64,000 bases of DNA from Lentilactobacillus buchneri (GCF_018314255.1 NZ_CP073066.1:124001-188000); one strand, 5' to 3'; counted from the first letter of the stretch, positions 43,350 through 52,993 are shown. Translations and numbers: made by a program. The notes: generated by a model not told the origin, from the sequence alone.

Positions 43350-44564
43350 TTATTTGTTGTCAATTGCTGCAATACCAGGGAGTGTTTTACCTTCAAGATA
43401 TTGAAGTGAAGCACCACCACCAGTTGAAATGTGGGTCAATTTGTCAGCAACGCCTAATTGTTTGACAGCGGCAGTTGAATCACCACCACCAACAATTGTA
43501 GTCGCATCGTTTAACGTTCCAAGGAACTTACCAATGCGAAGGGTTCCTTGGGCGTAGTTAGGCATTTCAAAGACACCCATCGGTCCGTTCCAAACAACGG
43601 TCTTAGCATCTTTAAGAACATTTTCAAAGTCTTCAATTGACTTAGGACCAATGTCCAAAGCCATCCAGCCGTCATCAATGTCACCGGCAACAACTTTGTG
43701 TTCTGCGTCGTTCTTAAATTCTTTAGCAACCACGTTGTCAGTTGGGAGAACGATCTTGTCGCCACCCTTTTCAAGGATCTTCTTGGCAACATCAATCTTG
43801 TCTTTTTCGATCAATGAGTCACCAATCTTGATTCCTTTGGCTGCATAGAATGTGTAAGTCATTCCACCACCGATGATGATCTTGTCTGCCTTATCGAGCA
43901 GATTGTCAATCACACCGATCTTATCAGAAACTTTGGCACCACCGAGAATAGCAACAAATGGGCGCTTTGGATTGTTAACAGCTTCGCCTAAGAACTGAAT
44001 TTCTTTTTCCATCAAGAAACCAGCAGCAACTGGCTTGCCGTCTTTGTGCATTGCTTCGGCGATTCCAGCGTTTGAGGCGTGGGATCTGTGAGCAGTACCA
44101 AAAGCATCGTTAATGAATTCGTCGGCAAGTGAAGCCCAGTATTCACCTAATTTAGGATCATTACCGGATTCACGCTTGACGTATTCACCATTAACGACAT
44201 CTTCATAACGAGTGTTTTCAAATAAGAGAACACTGCCGTCTTCCATTTTGTTGATAGCGTCTTCAAGCTGTTTACCTTCAGTAACGGGAACGAAAATAAC
44301 CGGCTTGTTCAATAAGTTGGAAAGACGTTCTGCAACTGGGCGTAATGAAAGGCCCTTCTTGTCGTCTTCTTTTTTGATTCGGCCAAGATGTGAGCAAAGA
44401 ATTGCTTTGCCTTTGTGGTCCAAAACGTACTTAATGGTTGGTAAAGCAGCTTGGATACGGTTATCGTCACCAATAACGCCGTCTTTGATCGGAACGTTAA
44501 AGTCGACACGCATCAAAACTTTCTTTCCTTCGAGATTTAAATCAGAAACTGTTAATTTTGCCAA
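43350..44564 (-). CDS. pgk: Phosphoglycerate kinase
   Basis: Pgk makes ATP from 1,3-bisphosphoglycerate. The 404 residues carry the signature [15 protein letters not shown], the substrate site HLGR, the hinge and ATP loop ([26 protein letters not shown]) and [12 protein letters not shown]. The start codon is TTG, eight bases after GGGAGG; no ATG near the N-terminus would keep [10 protein letters not shown]. Second gene of the glycolytic cluster. Confidence 0.98.
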   Translation of the reverse strand: MAKLTVSDLNLEGKKVLMRVDFNVPIKDGVIGDDNRIQAALPTIKYVLDHKGKAILCSHLGRIKKEDDKKGLSLRPVAERLSNLLNKPVIFVPVTEGKQLEDAINKMEDGSVLLFENTRYEDVVNGEYVKRESGNDPKLGEYWASLADEFINDAFGTAHRSHASNAGIAEAMHKDGKPVAAGFLMEKEIQFLGEAVNNPKRPFVAILGGAKVSDKIGVIDNLLDKADKIIIGGGMTYTFYAAKGIKIGDSLIEKDKIDVAKKILEKGGDKIVLPTDNVVAKEFKNDAEHKVVAGDIDDGWMALDIGPKSIEDFENVLKDAKTVVWNGPMGVFEMPNYAQGTLRIGKFLGTLNDATTIVGGGDSTAAVKQLGVADKLTHISTGGGASLQYLEGKTLPGIAAIDNK

Positions 44565-44627
44565 TTTGGAAACCTCCCAAAATCGATTTGATTTGTGATC
44601 TAGAGAACATAGCGAGATAGTAAAAGA

Positions 44628-44649
44628 CGGAGAAGGCCACCCTCCTCCG
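44628..44649 (-). other. Hairpin between gap and pgk
   Basis: On the minus strand CGGAGGAGG pairs with CCTTCTCCG (one mismatch). Only TCTTTT follows, so it is a weak terminator or an RNA-processing or stabilising element that could set unequal amounts of gap and pgk message. Confidence 0.45.
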
Positions 44650-44666
44650 CCAATTACAATTAATTA

Positions 44667-45677
44667 TTAAAGTGAAGCGAACTTCAACAAGGTACGAACC
44701 ATGTTGCAAGTGAAGCCCCATTCGTTATCGTACCAAGCAACAGTCTTAACAAGTTGGCTGTCACCGGCAGTAGTAACTTCAGTTTGAGTTGGGTCAAATA
44801 CTGAACCATGTGAATCATCAATGATATCTGATGAAACAATTTCGTCAGCGTTGTAACCAAATGCAGGGTTGTCAGCGGTGTGCTTCTTCATAGCATCGTT
44901 AACTTCGTCAGCAGTAACCTTCTTGTCAAGGACTGCAACTAATTCAGTTAATGAACCATCAACGACAGCAACACGTTGTGCGTGTCCTTGGAGTTTGCCG
45001 GCAAGATCTGGGATAACCAAACCAATAGCCTTGGCAGCACCAGTTGAATGAGGAATCGTGTTAGCACTGGCCGTACGGTTGTTACGCTTCTTCTTAGTCT
45101 TAGGACCATCAAGAATTTGTTGTGAAGCAGTGAATGCGTGAACAGTCGTCATAGTACCAACTTTGATACCAAAGTCTTTGTTCATGAAGTAAGCCATTGG
45201 TGCCAAGCAGTTAGTGGTACATGAACCAGCTGAAACGATGACATCGTTTGAGTTCAATTCATCCAAGTTAACACCAGGAACAACAGTCTTAATTTGACCA
45301 GCAGGTGCTGAAATCAAGACACGCTTTGCACCAGCTTTGATATGAGCTTGTGATTTTTCTTCTGAAGTGTAGAAACCAGTACATTCAAGTACGTAGTCAA
45401 CACCGTCATTTTTAACCCAAGGAAGGTTAGAAGCATCTTTTTCTGCGTAAACAGGAATTTCTTTACCGTCAACGACGATACCCTTGTCAGTTGCTGAAAC
45501 ATCACCAGGGAAACGTCCATGGGTTGAATCATACTTCAATAAATAAGCCAACATTGATGGAGTGGTCAAATCGTTAATTGCAGCCACTTCAATCTCGTCG
45601 GAGTGTAATTCGTGGATCCGCTTGAAAGCCAAACGACCAATTCGGCCAAAACCGTTAATACCAATCTTTACAGTCAT
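44667..45677 (-). CDS. gap: Glyceraldehyde-3-phosphate dehydrogenase
   Basis: Gap oxidises glyceraldehyde-3-phosphate with NAD+. The 336 residues include the NAD motif [14 protein letters not shown], the active-site [13 protein letters not shown] with catalytic C153, the HAFTASQ histidine and WYDNEWGF at the end. The NAD-type residue D in INDLT supports the glycolytic enzyme. AAAGGAGG precedes the ATG. The regulator gene cggR, which often precedes gap, is absent; a tRNA-Arg gene on the other strand lies there instead. Confidence 0.98.
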   Translation of the reverse strand: MTVKIGINGFGRIGRLAFKRIHELHSDEIEVAAINDLTTPSMLAYLLKYDSTHGRFPGDVSATDKGIVVDGKEIPVYAEKDASNLPWVKNDGVDYVLECTGFYTSEEKSQAHIKAGAKRVLISAPAGQIKTVVPGVNLDELNSNDVIVSAGSCTTNCLAPMAYFMNKDFGIKVGTMTTVHAFTASQQILDGPKTKKKRNNRTASANTIPHSTGAAKAIGLVIPDLAGKLQGHAQRVAVVDGSLTELVAVLDKKVTADEVNDAMKKHTADNPAFGYNADEIVSSDIIDDSHGSVFDPTQTEVTTAGDSQLVKTVAWYDNEWGFTCNMVRTLLKFASL

Positions 45678-45731
45678 ACTAAGTTTTCCTCCTTTAGGAA
45701 ATAAGAAAATATTAAGACACAGTACACGTTA

Positions 45732-45760
45732 ATCGTACCATGAAATGAAAACAAAGTCAG
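45732..45760 (-). promoter_or_regulatory. Probable gap promoter
   Basis: CTGACT and TACGAT are 17 bases apart on the minus strand, and TGG before the -10 box makes it an extended type. Confidence 0.5.
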
Positions 45761-45863
45761 CACCCTTGTGAACGAAAGTTCAAAGTATGCATCGAGTAAC
45801 CATAAAATATTACCCAAATTCGAGTATAGCAGACCGCGGGAGAATTGCAATGCAAATGGATTT

Positions 45864-45877
45864 AGTAAGCGTTTTCA
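45864..45877. promoter_or_regulatory. cre-like box between gap and tRNA-Arg
   Basis: AGTAAGCGTTTTCA matches 13 of 14 cre positions. It lies about 105 bases upstream of the gap -35 box, where CcpA can activate, and 20 bases upstream of the tRNA -35 box. Confidence 0.5.
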
Positions 45878-45897
45878 CAATCAATTTTTCTTTGTTC

Positions 45898-45926
45898 TTG
45901 AAAAAGTTCTCACTTTCTAGTATATT
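45898..45926 (+). promoter_or_regulatory. tRNA-Arg promoter
   Basis: TTGAAA and TATATT are 17 bases apart; the tRNA begins 13 bases after the -10 box. Confidence 0.8.
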
Positions 45927-45939
45927 GGTATAGGAAGTT

Positions 45940-46011
45940 GCGCCCGTAGTGTAATGGATCGCACGTAAGATTCCGGTTCTTGAAATGAGGGTTCGATTCC
46001 CCCCGGGCGCA
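45940..46011 (+). tRNA. tRNA-Arg (anticodon CCG)
   Basis: 72 bases fold as a cloverleaf: acceptor GCGCCCG with CGGGCGC, D-stem GTGT with GCAC (one G-U), anticodon loop TTCCGGT giving CCG (codon CGG), T-loop TTCGATT, discriminator A. CCA is not encoded. The T-stem GAGGG/CCCCC has one A-C mismatch. The fold is otherwise sound. Confidence 0.93.
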
Positions 46012-46133
46012 TCAGATTTCACTGACCCATCGCAAGCAAGGATTCATGTTTCATTAGGTCATTTTTGACACATAGGTAATTGTGTTAGTGGTGAAACTAG
46101 GTTCAGTGGACACAAAGCAATTTTAATCAGCGA

Positions 46134-46164
46134 AACAGTGAGGCAGATGCCCCGCTGTTTTTTT
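46134..46164 (+). terminator. Terminator on the plus strand
   Basis: AACAGTGAGGC and GCCCCGCTGTT pair with one mismatch, followed by seven T. It is the first terminator after tRNA-Arg. Between 46012 and 46133 I see no gene or other signal. Confidence 0.7.
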
Positions 46165-46184
46165 GTAAGCAATCAGCTTGATCG

Positions 46185-46631
46185 TCATTCCGCTTTTTTC
46201 ATATACAGAATTGGAAAGTGATTGCCCTGTTCATCAAATTCCGTGCGCTTGTAAACTTCAAATCCCATGTGCTCATAAAATCCGCGCGCAAGTGGGTTTT
46301 GTTCGTTCACACCAAGCTGGTCGATCGAATACTGCTCCATCCCATAATCCAATAGTCGTTTGCCCAAACCCTTACCACGGTATTGATTTGAGATAAACAA
46401 CATTTCAAGCATTCGGTCATTAATTCCCATGAAGCCAACCGGATCCCCATTGTCGTTTTCAATCACGATTAAATGCTGGACGCCGCCAATAGCTTCCGGA
46501 ATGACCTTCTTAATCTTTTGAATCTCGTTATCTGTCAAAAATAAATGGGTCGCCTTGACGGAACTCTCCCAAACCGTCAACAAGTCCTTCACCAATTTGG
46601 GACTGACCTTGGTTTCTTCGACAATTTTCAT
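46185..46631 (-). CDS. GNAT-family N-acetyltransferase
   Basis: A 148-residue acetyltransferase. Motif A reads LEMLFISNQYRGKGLGKRLLDYGM with the acetyl-CoA loop QYRGKGLG. The end FYEHMGFEVYKRTEFDEQG is typical of the PhnO/YjgM-like subgroup. I use the ATG at 46631 behind GTGAGAAAGAGA; an in-frame ATG six codons earlier has no good site. That purine-rich site is complementary to the CU-rich stretch of the candidate small RNA at 15.05 kb. Substrate unknown. Upstream, 46632-46800 holds no gene I can see. Confidence 0.88.
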   Translation of the reverse strand: MKIVEETKVSPKLVKDLLTVWESSVKATHLFLTDNEIQKIKKVIPEAIGGVQHLIVIENDNGDPVGFMGINDRMLEMLFISNQYRGKGLGKRLLDYGMEQYSIDQLGVNEQNPLARGFYEHMGFEVYKRTEFDEQGNHFPILYMKKAE

Positions 46632-46800
46632 TCTCTTTCTCACTTTCATGCAAACTGACTAGGGTGTCTGTTCCTATGCCAAACAATTCCATTTATCGCT
46701 TCTGGAGTGCCAAATCAAGTCCCAAAATATCTCAGGTAAGTCATGGGATGTTTCTTGACGGTTTGGTCCTTTCAATGGTCGGCTTGATTTCACAAACAAC

Positions 46801-46837
46801 AAAGAGGTCCAAGCTTAATCCTTGAACCTCTTTTTTT
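46801..46837. terminator. Terminator downstream of the VOC dioxygenase gene
   Basis: AAAGAGGTCCAAGC pairs with CTTGAACCTCTTT (wobbles) around TTAATC; the plus-strand side has seven T. Confidence 0.7.
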
Positions 46838-46875
46838 GATGGTTAATCTTTTCTTCGCAATTCAACAACCCCTGG

Positions 46876-47808
46876 TTAATCCGGGACGGACGTTGGCTCT
46901 CGAACACCTTCGGTAAAATCAACGCCTTCTTTAGCATAGAAGTCCATGATCTCTTGACGTTGGGACTCAAATTTCGGTGGCAATGACAGTCCCTGCCCCA
47001 TCGTCAAAATGGGTTCTTCGAGACTGAACCCCGGAGTCGTCGTGGCAATTTCAACCCGGTTATCACCAGGATCGCGGACGTACAGACTCTTGAACCAGCC
47101 ACGATCGGCATACTCTTCAATGTTTAAGTGCTGTTCTTTGGCAATATCCCAGAATTTGAACAAGGCCGCGTTAGTTGGGGCTTGAATCGCAAAATGATCG
47201 ATACTGCCCCGGCCAAACCGGGTCCGGACATCTTGCTGGTCACTTTCAAATAATTCAATGGACTGGCCGTCCTCCAATTGGACAACATTATTTTCTACCG
47301 GAATGCCCAACCAGTTATGGAAAAAGGCACTGGTAGCTTCAGGATCCGGCACGTGGAGTTCTGTTCCCATTAAATGCGTAATTTGTTTTTCAGCGGGGAT
47401 CCCATTATCAGGAACCACCCGCATATCGGTTAAAACTTCTGACGTCTCCAATAATTTAACTTCCACATCATCAGGGTCGGCGAATACCAGACCATGGTCA
47501 ATATCTTGAACGGTCACTGAATGGTCGGTTAACCGTTTCTTCCAAAAATCAGTGCTCCCGGTTGGAATCGAAAGTTTGATATTATTGAAGAAATGCTTAC
47601 CGTCAGTCCGATGGCCTAATAATGGCACCACAAAAAATGTCACCACTGACCCCGGTGTTCCGAGATAGTCACCGTAGAATAAGTGACGAATGCGGATATT
47701 TTCCTGATTGACGGTGTTTTTTACCAGGCGCATCCCCAAAACCCGGGTATAAAAATCAATGTTTTGTTGAGCATCTCTGGTTAACAGTGAAATATGATGA
47801 GTTCTCAT
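46876..47808 (-). CDS. VOC-family ring-cleaving dioxygenase-like protein
   Basis: A 310-residue protein of two glyoxalase/VOC halves. The metal ligands fit H5 (THHISLLTRD), E near 118 (VEVKLLE), H near 211 (SIDHFAIQ) and a late glutamate (RVEIATTTPG). It resembles the MhqA/MhqO/MhqE proteins that protect Firmicutes from quinones by opening or binding catechol-type rings. The MhqR-type regulator is not adjacent; the MarR gene at 12.5 kb is far away. GGAGG precedes the ATG. Single-gene unit. Confidence 0.9.
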   Translation of the reverse strand: MRTHHISLLTRDAQQNIDFYTRVLGMRLVKNTVNQENIRIRHLFYGDYLGTPGSVVTFFVVPLLGHRTDGKHFFNNIKLSIPTGSTDFWKKRLTDHSVTVQDIDHGLVFADPDDVEVKLLETSEVLTDMRVVPDNGIPAEKQITHLMGTELHVPDPEATSAFFHNWLGIPVENNVVQLEDGQSIELFESDQQDVRTRFGRGSIDHFAIQAPTNAALFKFWDIAKEQHLNIEEYADRGWFKSLYVRDPGDNRVEIATTTPGFSLEEPILTMGQGLSLPPKFESQRQEIMDFYAKEGVDFTEGVREPTSVPD

Positions 47809-47947
47809 AGTATATCCTCCCGACTCGGTATTTGCTGATTACTGTTATTGTATCACGAATGAATCCGCTTTCTTATTATAAGCATTTCTTTATCAAAGAC
47901 TGATGAAGATTGACCGTAAAAATTAATGATTTGATGTGAGCAAAACA

Positions 47948-47964
47948 TTTGACCTTTTTTGACC
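47948..47964. promoter_or_regulatory. CtsR operator
   Basis: On the minus strand GGTCAAA-AAA-GGTCAAA is an exact CtsR box (direct heptad repeat with a three-base gap). It overlaps the clpP -35 box and spacer, as expected for repression that ends on heat or protein stress. Confidence 0.93.
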
Positions 47965-47977
47965 AATAAACTATCAT
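47949..47977 (+). promoter_or_regulatory. clpP promoter
   Basis: TTGACC and TATCAT are 17 bases apart, inside and next to the CtsR box, about 58 bases before the start codon. Confidence 0.75.
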
Positions 47978-48034
47978 ATTAACATGAACTTGGCGTAAGC
48001 CATCTTTCATAAAACCTATAAGGAGGCATCTTGA

Positions 48035-48628
48035 ATGAATTTAGTGCCAACCGTCATTGAACAATCCGCAGGCGGTGAACGTGCGTATGATATTTATTCA
48101 CGTTTGCTAAAAGACCGAATTATCATGTTATCAGGCCCTATCGAAGACGACATGGCTAATGCGATTATCGCCCAATTACTTTTCTTGGATGCTCAAGACT
48201 CAGAAAAAGATATTTACCTCTACATCAACTCACCTGGTGGTGTGATCACCTCAGGCATGGCCATTTACGATACCATGAACTTTGTTAAGTCAGACGTTCA
48301 AACGATCGTAATGGGAATGGCCGCATCAATGGCTTCTGTCCTTGCTTCTTCTGGAGCAAAGGGTAAGCGATTTGCTCTGCCACATGCCCAAGTCTTGATT
48401 CACCAACCTTCTGGTGGTGCTCAAGGTCAACAAACTGAAATTGAAATTGCTGCTGAAGAAATTCTCAAAGCTCGTAAGATGATCAACAATCTCTTAGCTG
48501 AGAATTCCGGTCAACCAATTGAGAAGATCAACAAAGACACCGAGCGTGATAATTACCTCACTGCCCAGGAAGCTGTTGATTATGGCCTTTTGGATGGCAT
48601 TATGACCAGCAGTTCCGAAAAGCAGTAA
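48035..48628 (+). CDS. clpP: ATP-dependent Clp protease proteolytic subunit
   Basis: ClpP forms the chamber of the Clp protease with ClpX, ClpC or ClpE. The 197-residue serine peptidase has the triad S98 ([10 protein letters not shown]), H123 (LIHQPSGG) and D172 (TERDNYL), and begins [38 protein letters not shown] precedes the ATG. It has its own promoter with a CtsR box and its own terminator, so it is a heat-shock gene read alone. Confidence 0.99.
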   Translation: MNLVPTVIEQSAGGERAYDIYSRLLKDRIIMLSGPIEDDMANAIIAQLLFLDAQDSEKDIYLYINSPGGVITSGMAIYDTMNFVKSDVQTIVMGMAASMASVLASSGAKGKRFALPHAQVLIHQPSGGAQGQQTEIEIAAEEILKARKMINNLLAENSGQPIEKINKDTERDNYLTAQEAVDYGLLDGIMTSSSEKQ

Positions 48629-48662
48629 TTCAATTCGTTAATTGAATTGTGTGATGCCTTTC

Positions 48663-48697
48663 AAAGCAGTCCTCATTTTATGAGGGCTGCTTTTTTT
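48663..48697 (+). terminator. clpP terminator
   Basis: AAAGCAGTCCTCAT pairs with ATGAGGGCTGCTTT and is followed by seven T. Confidence 0.9.
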
Positions 48698-48797
48698 ACA
48701 TAATCCACCTGATTGATAATCGGTTGATGACCGACTAGAATATAGGTGAAGTTAGTTAAAAAATTAACATGATGAATGATGAATCGAGGCCATTAAT

Positions 48798-49874
48798 ATG
48801 GATGTTAATCAAACAAAAGAACAAGTTAAACAAACTGCTGATGAATCAATCCCCACTGAGATGAAGGCCTGGGAAATTGTTAAGCCTGGTTCAATTAACG
48901 GTGCGGTTTCTCCTTTACGTTACACCACCAAGCCGGTGCCAAAACCAAAACGAGGCGAAGTTTTGGTCAAGGTCATCGCTTGCGGGGTCTGCCACACGGA
49001 TCTCCATGTAACTGAAGGCGATCTGCCGGTTCATAAGGAACATTTGACGCCCGGTCATGAAATCGTTGGTCGGGTCGTTCAGATGGGTGCTGAAACCCGT
49101 CGATTTAAATTAGGCGATCGGATTGGGATTCCTTGGTTACGTTGGACTTGCGGGGTTTGTGAATATTGCCGGTCCGGGAGAGAAAATCTCTGCCCCAACT
49201 CACTTTATACCGGCTGGGATCATGATGGCGGCTATGCAGAATACGTCACTGTTCCGGAAGGCTTCGCATACCGGATTCCGGCCCGGTTTGATTCACTGAC
49301 GGCTGCCCCACTGCTTTGCGCCGGAATCATCGGCTATCGGGCATATGAACGGGCTAACGTCCCTGCAGGCGGCACCTTGGGCCTGTATGGTTTCGGTGGC
49401 TCGGCTCATCTAACCGCCCAAATTGCAATGAAACAAGGCATCGAGGTTCACGTTTTAACCCGTGGTGAAGATGCCAGGAAATTTGCCCTGCAGCTGGGAG
49501 CGGCCTCAGCCAGAGGAACCTATGATATGCCACCCGTTAAGCTGGATTCGGCAATCAACTACACACCGGTGGGTGACGTGGTTCCAAAAGCCATGGAAGC
49601 GCTGAAACCAGGTGGCACGTTGGCAATGGCCGGTATCCACTCAACAGATATTCCGCAAATGAGTTATCCAAGTCACATTTTCCATGAAAAAAATCTCACC
49701 AGTGTCGAAAGCAACACCCGCCGGGATGGTGAAGAGTTCCTGACATTGGCTGATCGACTCAATATCCATCCGGAGGTCACTGAATATCCGTTGGCCAAAG
49801 CTGACGAGGCACTGAAATATATTGCCAAAGGTGATATTCGTGGGGCCTGTGTTTTAAGAGTCAGTGAGGGCTAA
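48798..49874 (+). CDS. Zinc-dependent alcohol dehydrogenase, MDR family
   Basis: A 358-residue medium-chain dehydrogenase. The catalytic zinc site is VIACGVCHTDLHV with PGHEIVGRV. The structural zinc cysteines are in CGVCEYCRSGRENLC. The nucleotide fold is LGLYGFGGSAHLTAQIA; this GFGGS form is seen in the AdhA/YjgB-like group that reduces small aldehydes. About 20 extra N-terminal residues (MDVNQTKEQVKQTADESIPT) precede the usual start, but the ribosome-binding site GAGG before the first ATG supports them. Single-gene unit with its own terminator. Substrate not determined. Confidence 0.92.
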   Translation: MDVNQTKEQVKQTADESIPTEMKAWEIVKPGSINGAVSPLRYTTKPVPKPKRGEVLVKVIACGVCHTDLHVTEGDLPVHKEHLTPGHEIVGRVVQMGAETRRFKLGDRIGIPWLRWTCGVCEYCRSGRENLCPNSLYTGWDHDGGYAEYVTVPEGFAYRIPARFDSLTAAPLLCAGIIGYRAYERANVPAGGTLGLYGFGGSAHLTAQIAMKQGIEVHVLTRGEDARKFALQLGAASARGTYDMPPVKLDSAINYTPVGDVVPKAMEALKPGGTLAMAGIHSTDIPQMSYPSHIFHEKNLTSVESNTRRDGEEFLTLADRLNIHPEVTEYPLAKADEALKYIAKGDIRGACVLRVSEG

Positions 49875-49906
49875 CCTCTGTCATTAACAGTTAAATGATT
49901 GGATTC

Positions 49907-49953
49907 AAAAAGGATTCTAACTATTTCACAGCGAAATAATTAGAATCTTTTTT
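49907..49953 (+). terminator. Terminator of the alcohol dehydrogenase gene
   Basis: AAAAGGATTCTAACTATTTC pairs with the following complement (one bulge) around ACAGC, ending in TTTTTT. It may also serve whiA on the other strand. Confidence 0.88.
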
Positions 49954-49994
49954 AGGTTTAAAAATGTGTTGAAACTTTACTAGCTTGGTCAAAA

Positions 49995-50939
49995 CTAAAC
50001 TTCAGGGGTCAGTCCCTGAGCCAGCTTGCCGGCATATTCGTTAATCTTTCGCAATCGGTGATTAACCCCGGATTTGGAAATTGGTCCACCCTCCACCAAG
50101 TCGCCCAACTCTTTCAAACTGACTTCGGGATGTTTCAAGCGCGCCCGGGCAACTTGGGCCAGCTTAGGGTTCAGTTTATTTAATCCGACCATCTCGTCAA
50201 TCAGTTTGATATTTTCAATCTGCTTACTGGCAGCGTTGGCAACCTTGTTGAGGTTGGCGTTTTCACAATTAACCAGTCGATTCACGGAGTTGCGCATGTC
50301 GCGAACAATCCGAATATCTTCAAATTTCAGCATCGAGCTGGTCGCACCGATCAATTGCAAAAAGTCGGCAATTTTTTCAGCCTCTTTCAAGTAAGTGATG
50401 TAGCCGCTTCGCCGTTGCGTAGTCCGGGCTTTGAGGTGATACTTGTTCATCATTTCTGCAACCATTTCGTTATGATTTTCATACAGGGAATAGATTTCCA
50501 AATGATACCTGGAAGTTTCTGGGTTATTAACAGAGCCGCTGGCTAAAAAGGCTCCCCGCAGATATGAGCGGATTTGCGAATCTTCTGTCAGCATATGACT
50601 TGGAACCCGTTCAACGATTGAAGCACCATCAAAAATGCCCAGATCATCCAACAGCTGGGTTGCCTTATTTTCAACTCGTAAAATATATAAATTATTCTTT
50701 TTCAGCTTCATTTTACGACGAACACTGAGCTCGCCAGTGATCCCGTAGAACTTTGAAAGCAGCTTGTACATCCGCCTGGCAATTGCCGGATTTTCGGATG
50801 AAACGTTTAACACAAAGTGATGATTGGATATTGAAAGGGAGCCATTAATTCGAATCAAGGCCATTAATTCAGCCTTGGCATTATCCCGGTGAACGGTCAA
50901 AGAGGTTAGTTCCTTTTTGACCTCACTTGCGTATGACAT
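49995..50939 (-). CDS. whiA: WhiA, DNA-binding regulator
   Basis: A 314-residue protein with an N-terminal LAGLIDADG-like region ([39 protein letters not shown]) and a C-terminal helix-turn-helix ([34 protein letters not shown]). In actinobacteria WhiA controls sporulation; in Firmicutes it affects cell division and fatty acid composition. Third gene of rapZ-yvcK-whiA, the conserved order. Confidence 0.97.
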   Translation of the reverse strand: MSYASEVKKELTSLTVHRDNAKAELMALIRINGSLSISNHHFVLNVSSENPAIARRMYKLLSKFYGITGELSVRRKMKLKKNNLYILRVENKATQLLDDLGIFDGASIVERVPSHMLTEDSQIRSYLRGAFLASGSVNNPETSRYHLEIYSLYENHNEMVAEMMNKYHLKARTTQRRSGYITYLKEAEKIADFLQLIGATSSMLKFEDIRIVRDMRNSVNRLVNCENANLNKVANAASKQIENIKLIDEMVGLNKLNPKLAQVARARLKHPEVSLKELGDLVEGGPISKSGVNHRLRKINEYAGKLAQGLTPEV

Positions 50940-50969
50940 TTAATCCCCTCCATTTCTTGAGTGACTGGC

Positions 50970-51974
50970 CTACTTATGGTCGTCCAATGATCGACCCAGT
51001 AAATTGATCAATTCGTCAGCGACCTCTTGACCATTGTGAAAGGCACCGCGATCCTTTAATTCCAGAAAATCGGCTGAGATAACCCGACAGCCCATGGCCC
51101 GCAATCCGGCAAAATCATGTTTAACCGGCTGGGAGACTTCATTCCATTTTTGGTGGTCAATGTATTCAGCCGGCACTTCTTTGATGTTCACCAAAACGGT
51201 ATTAATAAAATTCATCCCTAAATGGCGATTCAAGACCCGAACATGGTCGGCTTCGGTGAAGTTCTCAGTTTCACCCTTTTGAGTCATGATATTACAAATA
51301 TAGACGATGTCGGCGCTGGTTTGTCGTAAGGCTTCACCCACGTTTTCAATCATTAAGTTGGGCAAAATACTGGTGAACAGACTTCCAGGGCCCAAGACAA
51401 TCTGATCAGCGTTCATAATCGCATCAATCACTTGATGAACCGCCTCTGGTTTATGAGAATCATCAGTCGTCTCGACCCAAACGCGCTTAATCAATTTGCC
51501 GGCAGCCGTAATTTCAGATTCACCGCTCATTGTCGTGCCATCACTAAATTCGGCGTTTAATTCCAGGGGCTCGTTGGCAGCCGGATAAATATGGCCATCC
51601 ACCTTGAGCATGTCACTCAATATCTGGACGGAATCAAAAATACCGCCTTTCATCTCTGAAAGTGCTGCAATAATCAAATTGCCCAAAGCGTGACCGGCAA
51701 AGAATTGGTCTGAACTTCGAAATCGGTATTGAAACAAATCCAAATACAACTCAGGCATCTCCGATAGTGCCACCATAACGTTCCGGATATCGCCAGGCGG
51801 AACGACGTTAATGTAGTTTCTCAAGATACCAGAAGAACCACCATCATCGGCGACGGTGACAATTGCAGTAATGTCGACGTGTCGATTTCGTAAGTTTTTG
51901 AGGATAACTGGCAGCCCAGTTCCCCCACCAATCACGACAATTCGCGGTTGGTGCGTATGAAGTGCGTCAAGCAT
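50970..51974 (-). CDS. yvcK: YvcK (GlmR), CofD-like metabolic regulator
   Basis: A 334-residue protein with the CofD-like fold: [47 protein letters not shown] and [14 protein letters not shown]. YvcK binds UDP-GlcNAc and stimulates GlmS in Bacillus, and is needed for growth on gluconeogenic carbon. This ties it to glmS and glmM in this window. The ATG overlaps the rapZ stop codon by one base (TGATG), so translation is coupled. Confidence 0.96.
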   Translation of the reverse strand: MLDALHTHQPRIVVIGGGTGLPVILKNLRNRHVDITAIVTVADDGGSSGILRNYINVVPPGDIRNVMVALSEMPELYLDLFQYRFRSSDQFFAGHALGNLIIAALSEMKGGIFDSVQILSDMLKVDGHIYPAANEPLELNAEFSDGTTMSGESEITAAGKLIKRVWVETTDDSHKPEAVHQVIDAIMNADQIVLGPGSLFTSILPNLMIENVGEALRQTSADIVYICNIMTQKGETENFTEADHVRVLNRHLGMNFINTVLVNIKEVPAEYIDHQKWNEVSQPVKHDFAGLRAMGCRVISADFLELKDRGAFHNGQEVADELINLLGRSLDDHK

Positions 51975-52858
51975 CAGTTACCCTCCTTTGTTTTATGGCG
52001 GTCAATATCCCGATGGGTGATGTTCACCGGATACTGATCTTTCAAGTCATTTGCCAGCTGTTGGGCAATTGCCACAGAACGATGTTGCCCGCCGGTACAG
52101 CCGATCGCAATAGTTAAGCTGGCCTTGCCTTCCTTTTGGTAACCGGGCAGTGTGAAGACCATCATATCCAATAATTTTTGATAAAATTCTTTGGCCCCTT
52201 GGGAGTTCATGACATAATCGCGAACTGGTTTATCAAGGCCGGTTTTGTAACGCATTTTGGCATCATAATATGGGTTGGGCAGGAATCGGACGTCCATGAC
52301 AATGTCAGCGTCCAACGGCAGCCCATATTTGAAACCAAACGACATCACTTCCACGTGGAAAGTATGTGTTTCATCAGTTGATTCAAAATTGTGGAAAACT
52401 TCTTCACGTAACCGCCGGGGCGCCATATTGGTGGTATCGACAACCAAGTCAGCAGCCTGTTTGACGTTGGCCAACAATTCACGCTCTTTTTTAATACCGT
52501 CAATAACGCGTCCATTACGAGCCAGCGGATGAGCCCGACGCGTTTCTTTGTATCGGGAAACGAGTTTTTGGTCAGATGAATCAAGAAAAATGATGTCAAC
52601 ATTATTGTCATCATTTTTCTTTAAATCGTTAAACATATCGATGATTTCATCGTAAAAGACCTGTGACCGCAAATCCATTACTAAAGCAATTTTATTAATA
52701 TCCCGCTCCATGCGGATTAATTCTTTAAATTTTGGCAGCAAGGTTGGCGGCATATTATCGACGCAAAAATACCCCAAATCTTCAAAGCTTTGCATGGCAA
52801 CGGTCTTACCAGCACCACTCATTCCGGTGATGATGACGAATTGGTTGTTAACAGCCAT
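51974..52858 (-). CDS. rapZ: RapZ/YvcJ nucleotide-binding protein
   Basis: The 294-residue P-loop protein has Walker A GMSGAGKT (12-19), Walker B-like VMDLRS and the C-terminal [14 protein letters not shown]. In E. coli RapZ senses glucosamine-6-phosphate and directs decay of the RNA that controls glmS; in Gram-positives YvcJ has nucleotide-binding activity of less clear role. I start at the ATG at 52858 behind GAAAGGAAA; the frame is open 35 codons further but contains the promoter. First gene of the operon. Confidence 0.95.
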   Translation of the reverse strand: MAVNNQFVIITGMSGAGKTVAMQSFEDLGYFCVDNMPPTLLPKFKELIRMERDINKIALVMDLRSQVFYDEIIDMFNDLKKNDDNNVDIIFLDSSDQKLVSRYKETRRAHPLARNGRVIDGIKKERELLANVKQAADLVVDTTNMAPRRLREEVFHNFESTDETHTFHVEVMSFGFKYGLPLDADIVMDVRFLPNPYYDAKMRYKTGLDKPVRDYVMNSQGAKEFYQKLLDMMVFTLPGYQKEGKASLTIAIGCTGGQHRSVAIAQQLANDLKDQYPVNITHRDIDRHKTKEGN

Positions 52859-52890
52859 AATGATTTCCTTTCGTATAACGAACTTCAACC

Positions 52891-52935
52891 AGTATAACAT
52901 ACCGGGTGTGTCATGTGAATGAAAGAAACACCCGG
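52891..52935 (-). promoter_or_regulatory. rapZ operon promoter with an inverted repeat
   Basis: On the minus strand TTCACA (52914-52919) and TATACT (52891-52896) are 17 bases apart. The repeat CCGGGTGT (52902-52909) and ACACCCGG (52928-52935) is placed symmetrically around the -35 box with 18 bases between arms. That is a good place for a repressor dimer; the protein is unknown. Confidence 0.6.
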
Positions 52936-52993
52936 AGATACTTGTCCCCGACCCAGTGAGCATTCTAGCAGTAATGGGGCAACTTCAGACAGC

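Noticed and set aside
45810..46022. A 70-codon minus-strand frame opposite tRNA-Arg
   Set aside because: It overlaps the tRNA and its promoter and has no ribosome-binding site.
46650..46800. Possible transposase or gene remnant in the gap between the GNAT and VOC genes
   Set aside because: I translated the region by eye and found no recognisable protein motif or inverted repeat; it stays unassigned.
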